64,000 nt of DNA from Tuwongella immobilis. GTDB lineage: Bacteria > Planctomycetota > Planctomycetia > Gemmatales > Gemmataceae. Position 1 is the first letter of the stretch; every line of letters starts with the position of its first letter. Where the stretch lies: the NCBI RefSeq assembly GCF_901538355.1, contig NZ_LR593887.1, forward strand, positions 5,060,920-5,124,919, given 5' to 3'. Under the pieces are notes generated by a model, which was not told the origin of the DNA, ran no database searches, and was given only the letters and a program-made list of their open reading frames with translations. Below are positions 36,602 through 46,370 of this stretch, piece by piece. The position numbers and the translations under genes are program-made.

Positions 36602-36642
36602 TATGCTTGCAATGATCGACTCCCGCAGCGTTCGAGGTCGCC

Positions 36643-37077
36643 ATGCATTTTCAATTCGAGGTCGCTCCCCCGCCAGCTTCCTCTTTGCCAGCCGCCCCGG
36701 TCCAGCCTGCGCCGGATCTGACGCCGCTGCTGCAACAGTTGTTGGAAGTGCAACGCGAACAGGTTACGCTATTACGGTCCTTGGTGGCCGTCCATGATGC
36801 CACCCCACGGTGGCGGGCATTCCTGGCGCGCTGGGCCGAGGAATATCCCGAAGTGGGTGCCCGTTGCAAAACGAGCGTCCCGATGTTAGAAAAAGCCTAC
36901 ATCGGCATGATCGCGGATCTGACCGAACAGTTGAACCGAGCCGATGGCGACGGTCTGGATAACGAGTTTACGTTGAATGAATTTCTCGATCGCTATGGGA
37001 TGCGGATCGGGCAATTGGGTACGCTGCTCAGTGTGATCGCACCCATCGCGGAAGCCGCACGCACCGATGATGCGTGA
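36643..37077 (+). CDS. Small helical protein co-transcribed with a giant TPR protein
   Basis: The 144-residue product has a Pro/Ala-rich N-terminus, then mostly helix: 'LTPLLQQLLEVQREQVTLLRSLVAVHD' (possible coiled coil, about 27-53), 'RWRAFLARWAEEYPEVGARCKTSVPMLEKAYIGMIADLTEQL', and a C-terminal helical part. There is no signal peptide or membrane helix. GAGG lies five bases before ATG. Its last codons overlap the start of the TPR gene by 11 bp, so the two are translationally coupled and may interact. No known family is recognised. Confidence 0.75.
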   Translation: MHFQFEVAPPPASSLPAAPVQPAPDLTPLLQQLLEVQREQVTLLRSLVAVHDATPRWRAFLARWAEEYPEVGARCKTSVPMLEKAYIGMIADLTEQLNRADGDGLDNEFTLNEFLDRYGMRIGQLGTLLSVIAPIAEAARTDDA

Positions 37078-40000
37078 TTGCTTTTTGGTCCCTGGTCCGA
37101 TGAAGGCATTACGAATGGAACTTGCGTCGACGGATCTGGCCACCCTGCGTGATTTGTACAACCGCGGCCTGTACCTCCAAGCACGCCGCTATGCCGAGGC
37201 GTTCGGCCCGTTGCGCGATTGGTCCAATCCCCCGGCCCGTCTCATGGCCGGTCGTTTGGCCATTCAACTCGGTGCCTCTCGACTCGGTCGCCGTCTCCAC
37301 CTACTCGCCTATCGGCTCAGTCCGAATTATCCCGAGGCGATCTATTACTACGCGCGCTATCGACTCGATCGCATGGGTCCGCTGCACGCCTACACATTCA
37401 TGCGACAACACTCGGATTGGTCCGATGCCGGCCCCGAGATGCGCGCTGATTGGTACGGGCTGCATGCCTATGTCGCCGCTCGACTCCGCGATTTTGACCG
37501 CGCGGAAATCTGGCTGCAGCGCGCAGAGGCCGAGAACGCCGGTCGCGCCTGGCTGCTGATCGAACGATCCGCCGTCTACGAACTCGCCGAACGCACCGAA
37601 GAAGCCCTGGAAGCCGCCCGCGAGACACTCAAACTCGTGCCGTACTTTCGCGCCGGTCTGCAAGCGTCGGCCCACTTGCTGCATCTGCTCAACCGCGATG
37701 CCGAAGCCTTGGACCTGCTCCAAGAAGGCTCCGACGCCATCGAATCGAGCATTGTCACCGCGCAATTAGCCGCCTTCCAGCTCGATCAACGCCGGTATAC
37801 CGATGTCCGCAAATCGCTGGCTCGCTACCGCGAATTGGCCCCCATGCTCGAATCCGAAGGGGCCAAATGGCTGCACGCGCGGGAAGTCGATGTCGCCTAT
37901 TTCTTGGGCGAATGGGGCAACGCTCAGACCGCCGCCAAACAAATCGATGAACCATACTATCGAGAATTGATCGAACGATTGCAACCGCTCGCCGATCAGC
38001 AGTTGCCGTTGGATTCGCCGATCGATGGCCACCCGCGGCGCACGGAAATCAAGCTCGCCCCCGAGCCGCTCCCCAGCGGGCAACATCCGACCGCGTCGTA
38101 TCACCTCAAGACGCTCAGCCGATTCTGGAAGCCGGAATGCCCGGACCCGAATCTGCCCGAATCGACGCCATTTGAAGGGGTTCCGGAATCAGCCGAACGA
38201 CGCTGGGCCGAATCGAACGGCTTCATCGTCCGCGAGGGGAAATTGTCCCCCGAGGGTGCCTTTGCCGTTCTGGAACGCGGAATCCCGTTCTTTCTGACAA
38301 CCGTAGAATCGGGCTACCCGGTGCCGCAATTGGTGGTCGGCTGCGATCGCGTGCGTCACTCGCTGCTGTTCGCGGATGCCGCCCCGAAACCGCCGATCGA
38401 AGCTCCGTTGCGGACGCTGCTGGAACGCTACATCGCCACGGGTCCGCGCATGTTGGTGATGGTGCCCAGCGAACAGGCGCAGTTGCTCGATGGAATCACG
38501 CTGGACGATGAGGCCGAAGCCAATCGGCTGCATGCGCTGCAATCGGCGTTGAAGCAGTCGAATCGGGACGGTGCCGTGGCGGAATTGGATGCGCTGCGGG
38601 CGGCCAATCCCACCCACCGCATCACGCTGCAAGCGGCCTGTGTGCTGGCTCGATATGATTCGCACCCGGTCAAAATTGCCGATGCGATTCTGACGTTATC
38701 GCAGGCGTATCCCAACGAGGCGACCTACCAATTGAGCCACCTGGCGGCATTGCGGGAATTGGGCCGCCGCGAGGAACGCATCGAATTGCTGCAATCGTTG
38801 GCCGATCGCAATGATGTCGAGCCGCTGCTGCTGCAACATTATGCGCAATCAATCTCGATGGATATTCGCCAACAATCGACAGCGAAACGTGCGTTGATGC
38901 GAGCGATTCGCAAGCGTGGCTACGCGGCGGGTGCGTACTATCTGCTCGCCCGATTGATGTGGGAACAACGGCGATTCGGCGAGGCAACCGAACTGTATCG
39001 CTTTGCCGCCTGTTTGGAAGACCGCGACGAGCAATTCGCCGAGGGCTACTTCCGCGCGGCCCGCGCCGCCGAGCGCACACCCGAGGCGATGCGGTTCTTG
39101 CAAAATCGCTTCCATCGCATGAAAACCAAGCATCTCGCCCCGACGCGCTCGCTGTTTTTCGCGCTGGCCGAGCAAGATGAGATTACCGCCGCGTTCGACA
39201 TTTTGCAGCAAGCCCTGCGTGCCCGTCCGAATGACGGCGAGACACTGCTGTTTGCTGCGGAAATGAAGTCGAATTTCGACGATTTGCCCTCCGGTCGCAA
39301 ACTGTTGGAGCAAGCGCGGCCGCACAGCCCTGCGCTGGTGTGGCATCGAGCGGCGGCTCGGCAATGCGCCCTGGAAGTCAATCTGGGCCAGGCGATTGCC
39401 CACTGGCTGGCCATCCTCGCCGAAGAGCCGCTAAATGTGGACGCCCACACATCGCTGGTGCGGGTGAAGATGGAATACGAAGGTCGCCCCGCGGCGATTG
39501 AATATCTGCGAAATCTCGTCAAGCGGTATCCGCATTCGTATGGGGTGCGGCAATTGCTGCTCGATTGGCTGCGCGGTGAACCGGGTACCGAGAACGAGGG
39601 AATCGTTCAAAAGCTGATCGATGAATGCCCGCACGATAGTTGGGCACATCGCGAACTGGCGCTCTATCTGGCGGCGCAGAAACGCTACGAAGAAGCGCTC
39701 GCCCGCATGGAGAAGGCCCGCGAGTTGGAGCCAACATCGCCGTTGTACTTCTTCTCGATGGGGCGAATTCTCACGCAGGCGGATCGGCTCAACGATGCCC
39801 GCGAAATTTACCGCGAAGCGATTCGTCGCTCCGTCGATCACGAAATGGCCGTCTCGGAACTCCTGCAATTGGCCCGCAGTCAGGACGAACGCGAGCAAGA
39901 ACTGCAATTCATCGCCCGCGAATTGGCCCGACAAAGCCACCAAGGCGAATCGCTGATGACCTTCTTCGAGAAGGCCTACGGCACGCTGGAGACCGAGGAA

Positions 40001-42958
40001 CTCCACAGCATTCTCAACGATCTGCTCGATTCGCATGCGCATCTGTGGCAGGTCTGGTCGATGATGGTCCGCGTTCTGGCGATGATGGAACGATTCGAAG
40101 AAGCCTCGGAATTGGTCCGCGAAGCGATCGAACGCTTCCCATTGGTCCCGCGTTTGTGGGCGGATCAGGCGGCGGTTCGTCGCAGTCAGGAAGACCCCGA
40201 CGGCGAAATCGATTCGCTGCGTGGTGCGTTGCGCATCAACCCCAGTTGGTCTGAAGCGGCCCGCGAATTGTCCGAACTGCTGGAGCAGCAAAAGCAGACG
40301 GAAGATGCGCAACTCGTTCTGGAACAAGCGATTGCGCGAGCGCCGTTCGACCCAAACAATCACGGCTATTTGGCCGAACTGCTCTGGAACAACAACGACA
40401 GCGAAACCGCCCTGGAACGCATCGCACGGGCCGTGCGGTTGGACCCCGCGTATGAATGGGCGTGGCGCACCTTCATGCAATGGTCGGATCGTCTGGAAGT
40501 GCCCGAGAAACAGCTCGAATTGGCCCGCGAAGTCACCCGCTTGCGTCCAGGCGATGTCAATTCGTGGCTGAGCCTCGCCCGCATGTTGAGCGAGCCAAGC
40601 CAATTCGATGAGAGCCTGCACGCACTCGACCGAGCGATTGCCCTGAATCCGCGATTGATCGAAGCCTACGATCTTAAGGCCGAGCGATTGACGGAGATGG
40701 GCCGATTCGAAGAGGCGAAATCCGCCGCTCAGCCGGATGTCTTCCCCGCGGAAGATTTGCCGATGGTGCTGCGCGGTCGGGTGGCCTGGGTGGAAGCGAA
40801 GCGCGGCAACTTCTCGGCGGCGATTCCGCGCATGCAAGCGCTCGTCGCGGTCGAACCGAATTACTATTGGGGCTGGCAGCAACTCGCCGAGTGGCAAAAC
40901 GAGACGGGCCGCCACGCCGCCTATCTCGAAGCGGCCTCGGAATTGGTCCGACTGCGTCCGGAATCGCCGATGGCGCTGGCGATGCGCGGCGAAGCCCGCA
41001 TGCAGACCGGCGACCGCGAAAACGGCAAGGCCGATCTGCGGCAAGCGCAGCAGATTGCGCCGGGATATCCATTCCCCGGAATGCTGCTATTCGATGCCTA
41101 TTTCGCGGATGGTGACACCTCCGGGGCACGCACCACGCTGGCGATTCTGCAGGAACATATGGGCGGGCCGCTGGTTCTGGCCCGGCATATTCAACTGCTC
41201 GCCAAAGAAGGCGACCGCGATTCCGCGCTCGAATCGCTCCGCGATCTGTGCCATCAAGTGGCGGATACGGCGTGGCCCATTCAGACCGCCGTCAATACGC
41301 TGCGTGCTGCGGGTTGGTCCGACGATGTCGAACCGATTCTGAAGCAAGCGGTGGATGGTGAAGAACCGTTTCATCCCTGGGTCGCCCTGCTCTGGGTGGA
41401 AGGTCCGGCGGGGAGCGCGGCGGAAATCGATGTCCGCCTGACGGTGCTGCAACGCGCTGTTGCCGAACATCCGCGATTCCTGCAAGGCTACGACTTACTC
41501 GCCGAAACCCTTGCCCGTGTCGCACGTTACGACGAAGCGCTGGAAGCCTGCAAGCCGCCCGCGTTCGGCGATCCACCACCGATCAGCCTGCGGGGTCGTG
41601 CCGCGTGGATCGAAGCCCAACGGGGCAACCGCGCCGAGGCGATCAAGCAGATGCGCTCGCTGGTGCAGGCCGATTCCGAATATTTCTGGGGCTGGCAGCA
41701 ATTGGCCCGCTGGTACGATGCCAACGATTCGTACAAGGAATATCTCGAAGTCGCCGAACAATTGGTGCGCATCGCTCCGAACGAGGCGATCAGCTACGGG
41801 CATCGCGGCGAAGCCAAGCGCGGTCTGAATGACAAAGCCGGTGCCAAGGCCGACTTCGCCAAGGCGTTCGAGATTGATCCGCAGTATGCCTTCGCGGGGC
41901 TTCGCCTGTTGGAGGAGCAACTGGCGGAGAATCAACTCGACGATGCGGAGAAGACTCTCGGCACGCTGCAACAGCATGCAGATACGGCGTTTGCGGCGTT
42001 GGCCACGGTTCAAGTCGCAACCAAACGCGGCGATATTCCCGTGGCGATTGATGCGCTGCGGGATCTGGCGACCTCGCGCGATTCCAGCTACATGCTGCTG
42101 GGCAAAGCCATCGACACGCTGCAAGCGGCGAAGGCCGACAAAGCGATTGACGATATGCTCGGCACACTCATCGACCAAGGGAATGTGCGTCCGTTTGTGG
42201 CTCGATTCTGGGCCGAACGGCGGATGCCCAACGACATTCCAACGCTGCTCGCCCGACTGCCGAAACTGCTGGAAGAAGGCGACGCGGGCGAAGAAGTCGT
42301 CTCGGTGCTGTTGAGTTGGTTCGATGGCCCCGAGAAGGCAGGCGAATTGGCGTTGTTGCTGCAAAATCACAGCGAATCGCTCCAACGCAACCTGGATGCG
42401 TGGGCGCGGGTGGGTGATGCGCTGGTGAGTACCGGCAACTACACGCTGGCGATTTCCTGGTTGAGCGATTGGCAGAAGCGCACCGGCGTGGAATCGTGGA
42501 TGCTCTCGCCGCTGGTCTTTTCGCTGCGGCAGGCGGGTCGCTGGGAAGAATCGCAGAACACCGCGATCGCCGCCCTGGAACTACCCACCGAGTTGGCGTA
42601 TCACGATCACGGCGTTTGGGCCGCCATCGAAGAAGCGCTTGCGGGCAAACCGATGCCGGCGAAGGAACATCTCGAACGAGTCGAACTCAGTCGTCTCTCG
42701 GATGAGATGCGCTTGCTGGCGGAAATGGCGAAACTGCTCATTGCCGTGCAGTTGTCTCCGCCAACGGAACGCCGTCGCATTCTCAAGCTGGCCCGGCCCG
42801 GCCTGAAGGAAGCGATCGCCCTGATTTCGCTGAAGGAAGATCCATCGCTGGTCCCGACCTATCGCCGATTCGTGGCGCGATTGGGCAGCGATTTGGGGCT
42901 GTTCCACGGTCTGTTGTGGCGAATTCGCCAAGCGATTGCCCCCGATTTGAAGGGGTGA
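37067..42958 (+). CDS. Giant TPR protein with degenerate C39-peptidase-like domain
   Basis: The product has about 1963 residues with no signal peptide or membrane helix. TPR-like helical pairs fill about 25-335 and 490-1950. Between them (about 342-475) is a domain resembling double-glycine (C39) peptidases: 'GKLSPEGAFAVLERGIPFFLTTV' and 'VPQLVVGCDRVRHSLLFAD'. The catalytic Cys and His positions are not conserved, so it is probably a binding module. A 273-residue segment is duplicated in tandem ('YYWGWQQLAEW' at 40865 and 'YFWGWQQLARW' at 41684). The ATG at 37067 overlaps the preceding stop. ATGs at 37100 or 37115, the latter with GAAGG upstream, are alternatives. Confidence 0.88.
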   Translation: MMRDCFLVPGPMKALRMELASTDLATLRDLYNRGLYLQARRYAEAFGPLRDWSNPPARLMAGRLAIQLGASRLGRRLHLLAYRLSPNYPEAIYYYARYRLDRMGPLHAYTFMRQHSDWSDAGPEMRADWYGLHAYVAARLRDFDRAEIWLQRAEAENAGRAWLLIERSAVYELAERTEEALEAARETLKLVPYFRAGLQASAHLLHLLNRDAEALDLLQEGSDAIESSIVTAQLAAFQLDQRRYTDVRKSLARYRELAPMLESEGAKWLHAREVDVAYFLGEWGNAQTAAKQIDEPYYRELIERLQPLADQQLPLDSPIDGHPRRTEIKLAPEPLPSGQHPTASYHLKTLSRFWKPECPDPNLPESTPFEGVPESAERRWAESNGFIVREGKLSPEGAFAVLERGIPFFLTTVESGYPVPQLVVGCDRVRHSLLFADAAPKPPIEAPLRTLLERYIATGPRMLVMVPSEQAQLLDGITLDDEAEANRLHALQSALKQSNRDGAVAELDALRAANPTHRITLQAACVLARYDSHPVKIADAILTLSQAYPNEATYQLSHLAALRELGRREERIELLQSLADRNDVEPLLLQHYAQSISMDIRQQSTAKRALMRAIRKRGYAAGAYYLLARLMWEQRRFGEATELYRFAACLEDRDEQFAEGYFRAARAAERTPEAMRFLQNRFHRMKTKHLAPTRSLFFALAEQDEITAAFDILQQALRARPNDGETLLFAAEMKSNFDDLPSGRKLLEQARPHSPALVWHRAAARQCALEVNLGQAIAHWLAILAEEPLNVDAHTSLVRVKMEYEGRPAAIEYLRNLVKRYPHSYGVRQLLLDWLRGEPGTENEGIVQKLIDECPHDSWAHRELALYLAAQKRYEEALARMEKARELEPTSPLYFFSMGRILTQADRLNDAREIYREAIRRSVDHEMAVSELLQLARSQDEREQELQFIARELARQSHQGESLMTFFEKAYGTLETEELHSILNDLLDSHAHLWQVWSMMVRVLAMMERFEEASELVREAIERFPLVPRLWADQAAVRRSQEDPDGEIDSLRGALRINPSWSEAARELSELLEQQKQTEDAQLVLEQAIARAPFDPNNHGYLAELLWNNNDSETALERIARAVRLDPAYEWAWRTFMQWSDRLEVPEKQLELAREVTRLRPGDVNSWLSLARMLSEPSQFDESLHALDRAIALNPRLIEAYDLKAERLTEMGRFEEAKSAAQPDVFPAEDLPMVLRGRVAWVEAKRGNFSAAIPRMQALVAVEPNYYWGWQQLAEWQNETGRHAAYLEAASELVRLRPESPMALAMRGEARMQTGDRENGKADLRQAQQIAPGYPFPGMLLFDAYFADGDTSGARTTLAILQEHMGGPLVLARHIQLLAKEGDRDSALESLRDLCHQVADTAWPIQTAVNTLRAAGWSDDVEPILKQAVDGEEPFHPWVALLWVEGPAGSAAEIDVRLTVLQRAVAEHPRFLQGYDLLAETLARVARYDEALEACKPPAFGDPPPISLRGRAAWIEAQRGNRAEAIKQMRSLVQADSEYFWGWQQLARWYDANDSYKEYLEVAEQLVRIAPNEAISYGHRGEAKRGLNDKAGAKADFAKAFEIDPQYAFAGLRLLEEQLAENQLDDAEKTLGTLQQHADTAFAALATVQVATKRGDIPVAIDALRDLATSRDSSYMLLGKAIDTLQAAKADKAIDDMLGTLIDQGNVRPFVARFWAERRMPNDIPTLLARLPKLLEEGDAGEEVVSVLLSWFDGPEKAGELALLLQNHSESLQRNLDAWARVGDALVSTGNYTLAISWLSDWQKRTGVESWMLSPLVFSLRQAGRWEESQNTAIAALELPTELAYHDHGVWAAIEEALAGKPMPAKEHLERVELSRLSDEMRLLAEMAKLLIAVQLSPPTERRRILKLARPGLKEAIALISLKEDPSLVPTYRRFVARLGSDLGLFHGLLWRIRQAIAPDLKG

Positions 42959-42976
42959 GCCGTCATTGGCTGACTG

Positions 42977-44497
42977 ATGAACTTGGGATTTTCGATGATG
43001 CACCCCGCACCGATGATTGGCCGCTTGTGGATCGCTGGCGAATGGCAGGACATCGGTTCGGGGGAGTGGCTGAGCCGATCGCCCAGTGATCCCGAAACGA
43101 TCATCGGGCGATTCCCCATCGCAACTCCCGAACAAATCGACCGGGCTATTGCCACCGCCCGCGACGCCTTCCCCAGTTGGCGACGCCAAAGTCGCATTCT
43201 GCGGGCCGAATGCTTCGACCGCCTCGCTCGACTCATTGAGCGCGACACCGACTCCCTCGCGCAACTAATGGCGATGGAAATCGGCAAGCCGCTCTCCGAA
43301 TGTCGTGCCGAAGTCATCGAAGGGCTGCACATGGTGCAGTACGTCTTCGGCACCGGCCGCGAACCGATTGGGCAGATCGTCGCCTCGGAAATCCCCGAAA
43401 AAGATGCCTTCGTTCGCCGAGTCCCGAAAGGGGTCGTCGCGGTCATTACGCCGTGGAACTTCCCGTTTGCGGTGCCGCTGTGGATGCTCGGCCCGTCGCT
43501 GCTGGAAGGCAATACGGTTCTGTTCAAGCCGTCGGAATCGAGTCCAGCCGTCGGGCAACGACTCGTGGAACTGTTTCTGGAAGCGGGATTCCCCGGCGAA
43601 GTGCTGCAACTGCTGCATGGCGCGGATGCAGTGGGCGAGCGACTGGTGCAATCGCCGGTGGTGCAGGTGGTGCTGTTTACCGGCAGCGCGGCGGTGGGTC
43701 GCACCATCATGCAACAATCTGCGGGGATGAGCGACCGAATTGTCGCCGCCGAAATGGGCGGGAAAAACGCCGTCATCATCGCCGCCGATGCGCAACTGGA
43801 AATGGCGGTGAACGCCGCGATTTTGAGCGCATTCAAGACAGCCGGGCAACGCTGTGTCTCTGCAAGTCGGCTGATTGTCGCCGAAAGTCTGCTAGCACGA
43901 TTTACCGAGCGATTTGTGGCGACCGCCGACCGACTTCGCATCGGCAATCCGCTCAATCCACAGACTTTCTATGGCCCACTCATCCACGCCGCTGCTCGCG
44001 ATAACGTATTGCGGTACAACGCCTTGGCGGAATCCGAAGGCGCGGAGATTCTCCGTCGCGGCGGGCCGATCCAACCCAGCGATGCGCCCCATGGTTACTT
44101 TCTGTCGCCCCAGATTTATCGACTCGATTCCCCGAAGGCACGCTGCCTGCAAGAGGAAGTCTTTGGCCCGCATGTGGGCATCGTGAGTTTCCGGGAGTTA
44201 CCCGAAGCCATCGACTTGGCCAACGGCACCGATTACGGCCTCTCCCTGGCCGTGATTACCGAAAGCTACCGCACCATGCGGCTGATCCGCGAGGAATGCC
44301 GATTCGGGATGGGGTATGTGAATCTGCCCTGCATTGGGGCGGAAGTGCATCTGCCATTCGGCGGGGTGAAGCGCAGCGGCAACGGGCACCCCTCTGCGGC
44401 GGGATTGGTTGACACGGTGACGCATCGCATCGCCTGGACGGTCAACCACGGCGAAAGCATTCGCATGGCTCAGGGATTGACCGCCGAGGTGCCCTGA
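42977..44497 (+). CDS. NAD(P)-dependent aldehyde dehydrogenase
   Basis: The 506-residue product is a complete aldehyde dehydrogenase: cofactor-binding 'ITPWNFPFAVPLWMLGPSLLEGNTVLFKPSE', 'FTGSAAVGRTI', general base Glu259 in 'AEMGGKN', nucleophile Cys293 in 'TAGQRCVSASR', and 'EEVFGPHVGIVSF'. The C-terminal 'EVHLPFGGVKRSGNG' recalls ALDH7/aminoadipate-semialdehyde and related enzymes, but the substrate is not fixed by sequence. The start may instead be the ATG at 42995 or 42998. The 3' end overlaps the convergent TVP38 gene by 28 bp. Confidence 0.92.
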   Translation: MNLGFSMMHPAPMIGRLWIAGEWQDIGSGEWLSRSPSDPETIIGRFPIATPEQIDRAIATARDAFPSWRRQSRILRAECFDRLARLIERDTDSLAQLMAMEIGKPLSECRAEVIEGLHMVQYVFGTGREPIGQIVASEIPEKDAFVRRVPKGVVAVITPWNFPFAVPLWMLGPSLLEGNTVLFKPSESSPAVGQRLVELFLEAGFPGEVLQLLHGADAVGERLVQSPVVQVVLFTGSAAVGRTIMQQSAGMSDRIVAAEMGGKNAVIIAADAQLEMAVNAAILSAFKTAGQRCVSASRLIVAESLLARFTERFVATADRLRIGNPLNPQTFYGPLIHAAARDNVLRYNALAESEGAEILRRGGPIQPSDAPHGYFLSPQIYRLDSPKARCLQEEVFGPHVGIVSFRELPEAIDLANGTDYGLSLAVITESYRTMRLIREECRFGMGYVNLPCIGAEVHLPFGGVKRSGNGHPSAAGLVDTVTHRIAWTVNHGESIRMAQGLTAEVP

Positions 44498-45240
44498 GCG
44501 GGGACAGACATGCGCCAGCCCAGCCAGCGGGGGACATAGCGCAGCACAATCGGAATCACAAACAGCAGCACCAGCGACAGAATCACTTCCAGGGAGATGA
44601 GATCGCGCAGGGCGTGAATCTGCCGTACGCTGGCCCCCGCATTGACATACACAAACGAGCACGGCAGCATTCCAACTTGCGACACCCACCAGTAGGTCCG
44701 CAGCCGAATCGCCGTCAGTCCCATCGCGAAATTCAGCACGAAATACGGCATCACCGGCGTCAGTCGCAGCATCAGCAGCGCGAATTTACCATCGCGGAGA
44801 ATGGCGTTATCCAATCGCTGCATGCGTGCGTGCCAAGTGGGTCGCCGCTCCATCCAGCGCAGCAGACTTTCCCGCAGCAGATACCGACTCGAGAGAAAGG
44901 CGATCACCGCGCCAGTGGTGGTGGCGAAACTGATGATGAGAATGCCCCAGCCGCGGCCAAACAGAAAGCCGCCCAGCACGGAGAACATCGCCCCGCTGGG
45001 GATGGATAGCCCCATCATCGTAACGACAATCAGAAAATACGTCAGTTTGCTGAGAATCGGGTAGGCATCCACCCACGATTTGATTTCGGCTTGTTGGTCG
45101 AGAATCTGCTGCTCGGTCGGCCCGTAGAGCAGAAACAGCCCAATTGCGAGGCCGATGACGGCGAGGAGGCCGGTCCGCAAGCGACCGTTCCAGCGCGAGC
45201 GGGGGATGGTCTCATCCGGAATGGGCGTCGCCTCGTGCAT
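44470..45240 (-). CDS. TVP38/TMEM64 (SNARE-associated Golgi/DedA-like) membrane protein
   Basis: The 256-residue product has about five or six membrane helices and the family core 'TYFLIVVTMMGLSIPSGAMFSVLGGFLFGRGWGILIISFATTTGAVIAFLSSRYL', followed by 'LLMLRLTPVMPYFVLNFAMGLT' with the re-entrant-loop 'RLTPVMPY'. DedA-superfamily proteins are linked to lipid scrambling or recycling of undecaprenyl phosphate, and some to cation tolerance. The exact role here is unknown. The ribosome site is weak. Confidence 0.9.
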   Translation of the reverse strand: MHEATPIPDETIPRSRWNGRLRTGLLAVIGLAIGLFLLYGPTEQQILDQQAEIKSWVDAYPILSKLTYFLIVVTMMGLSIPSGAMFSVLGGFLFGRGWGILIISFATTTGAVIAFLSSRYLLRESLLRWMERRPTWHARMQRLDNAILRDGKFALLMLRLTPVMPYFVLNFAMGLTAIRLRTYWWVSQVGMLPCSFVYVNAGASVRQIHALRDLISLEVILSLVLLFVIPIVLRYVPRWLGWRMSVPAQGTSAVNP

Positions 45241-45342
45241 GATTCAATCCGTGCCGGGAGAGGTTCGACGATTCTGCCAGGGATCGCTTCGCCGGATGAT
45301 GGCCATGCCGGGGCGATCGACGCAAGCGAAGACTTGCCAGAA

Positions 45343-46209
45343 TTATGCCACCTGAGTCAAGCGCATCGCGGCGGTCAACGGCTTGTACGCTTTCACCACC
45401 AGAAATCGCCCCATCAACCGTTCCATCAGCGGCAACGGCAACGGTCGCCACAAGTGCGGCAATTCACTGCGTCGCAGATGGCGTTGATAAATCTTCAACT
45501 CGGCGAAATCGGCGAATAACTGGGTCACTTGCCGACGATTGAATCGGAGTTGAGACGCTCGTGCGGCGGACTGATTCTTCCAGAACGGCAGCCAATTGCG
45601 CCAGGGTAATGCCCAGCGCTCCCAGGCGTAGGCGTCGTTTTGGGCCGGGAGTGTGGCGATGACTTTGCCACCGGGTTTGAGCACCCGAAAGATTTCCGGC
45701 AACAGCACTTCCGGCGATACCCGTTCGAGTCGATCTCCGCTGAGCGACACGACATCGACCGTTTCCGGCTCGAATGGCAATTGATGCGATGGCGTATGCA
45801 CGAATTGTGCGACCAACCCACGACATTCGAAATTTCGGCGGACATGGGCCAAGCCGACCTGCGATTCGGAACAGACGATGCAATGCGCCCCTTGGCGAGC
45901 GTATTGGATCCAATCAGTTCCCAAGCCATCGCCCAAAGCCAGCACGCGCTCGCCGGGGTGCTTGTGGAATTCCAGCAGGCGGTGCATCCACGCCCCATGT
46001 CGGGCGTAGCGTTTTTCTTCGATCAACGCAAACCATTCCGGCGTCAGTGGTTCCGGAATCACGACTTTGCGCGACAACGGCCGCAATGTCTCTCGGGTCA
46101 GTAACTGATACCAGAGATCCGCATCACGCGAGTCGGTTTGTTCCGGTTCATCCACCGTTGCCATGGGTACCACATGAAGCAACTGGCGGCGTGTTGGCGA
46201 ACCATCCAT
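45343..46209 (-). CDS. Class I SAM-dependent methyltransferase
   Basis: The 288-residue product has an N-terminal helical segment, then a Rossmann methyltransferase: 'ERVLALGDGLGTDWIQYA' (SAM-binding glycine loop, about 92-109), 'HCIVCSESQVGLAHVRRNFE', 'VDVVSLSGDRLERV' and 'LLPEIFRVLKPGGKVIATLPA'. The substrate is unknown; the general layout fits small-molecule or lipid methyltransferases. The ATG at 46209 has GAAGGGGTGG upstream; a later ATG at 46164 is possible. It is probably monocistronic. Confidence 0.85.
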   Translation of the reverse strand: MDGSPTRRQLLHVVPMATVDEPEQTDSRDADLWYQLLTRETLRPLSRKVVIPEPLTPEWFALIEEKRYARHGAWMHRLLEFHKHPGERVLALGDGLGTDWIQYARQGAHCIVCSESQVGLAHVRRNFECRGLVAQFVHTPSHQLPFEPETVDVVSLSGDRLERVSPEVLLPEIFRVLKPGGKVIATLPAQNDAYAWERWALPWRNWLPFWKNQSAARASQLRFNRRQVTQLFADFAELKIYQRHLRRSELPHLWRPLPLPLMERLMGRFLVVKAYKPLTAAMRLTQVA

Positions 46210-46370
46210 GATTCCACCCCTTCCGCTGCCATACAGCGATTGTGATTCCGCTGATTATCGATTTTTTTTCCGCAAGTCAAGCGGAGTCACTCCCGACTGC
46301 GCGAGACCGCCACAGGCACATTCGCTGGAATGTCCCGAAAATTCGCAACAATCTTGGGATTTTTCGCAAT

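Larger units (their letters stand above)
36011..36642. other. 632-bp divergent control region
   Basis: No gene is evident. The region separates the desaturase (minus) and the 144-residue protein (plus). It holds an AT-rich stretch at 36180-36270, a 13-bp perfect stem hairpin (36512-36543), a repeated GCAACGAG octamer (36531 and 36558), and a palindrome (36589-36601) placed like a promoter/operator for the plus-strand operon. Confidence 0.5.

Noticed and set aside
39431-41044. 537-codon open frame on the minus strand
   Set aside because: Antisense shadow of the TPR gene with no motifs of its own.
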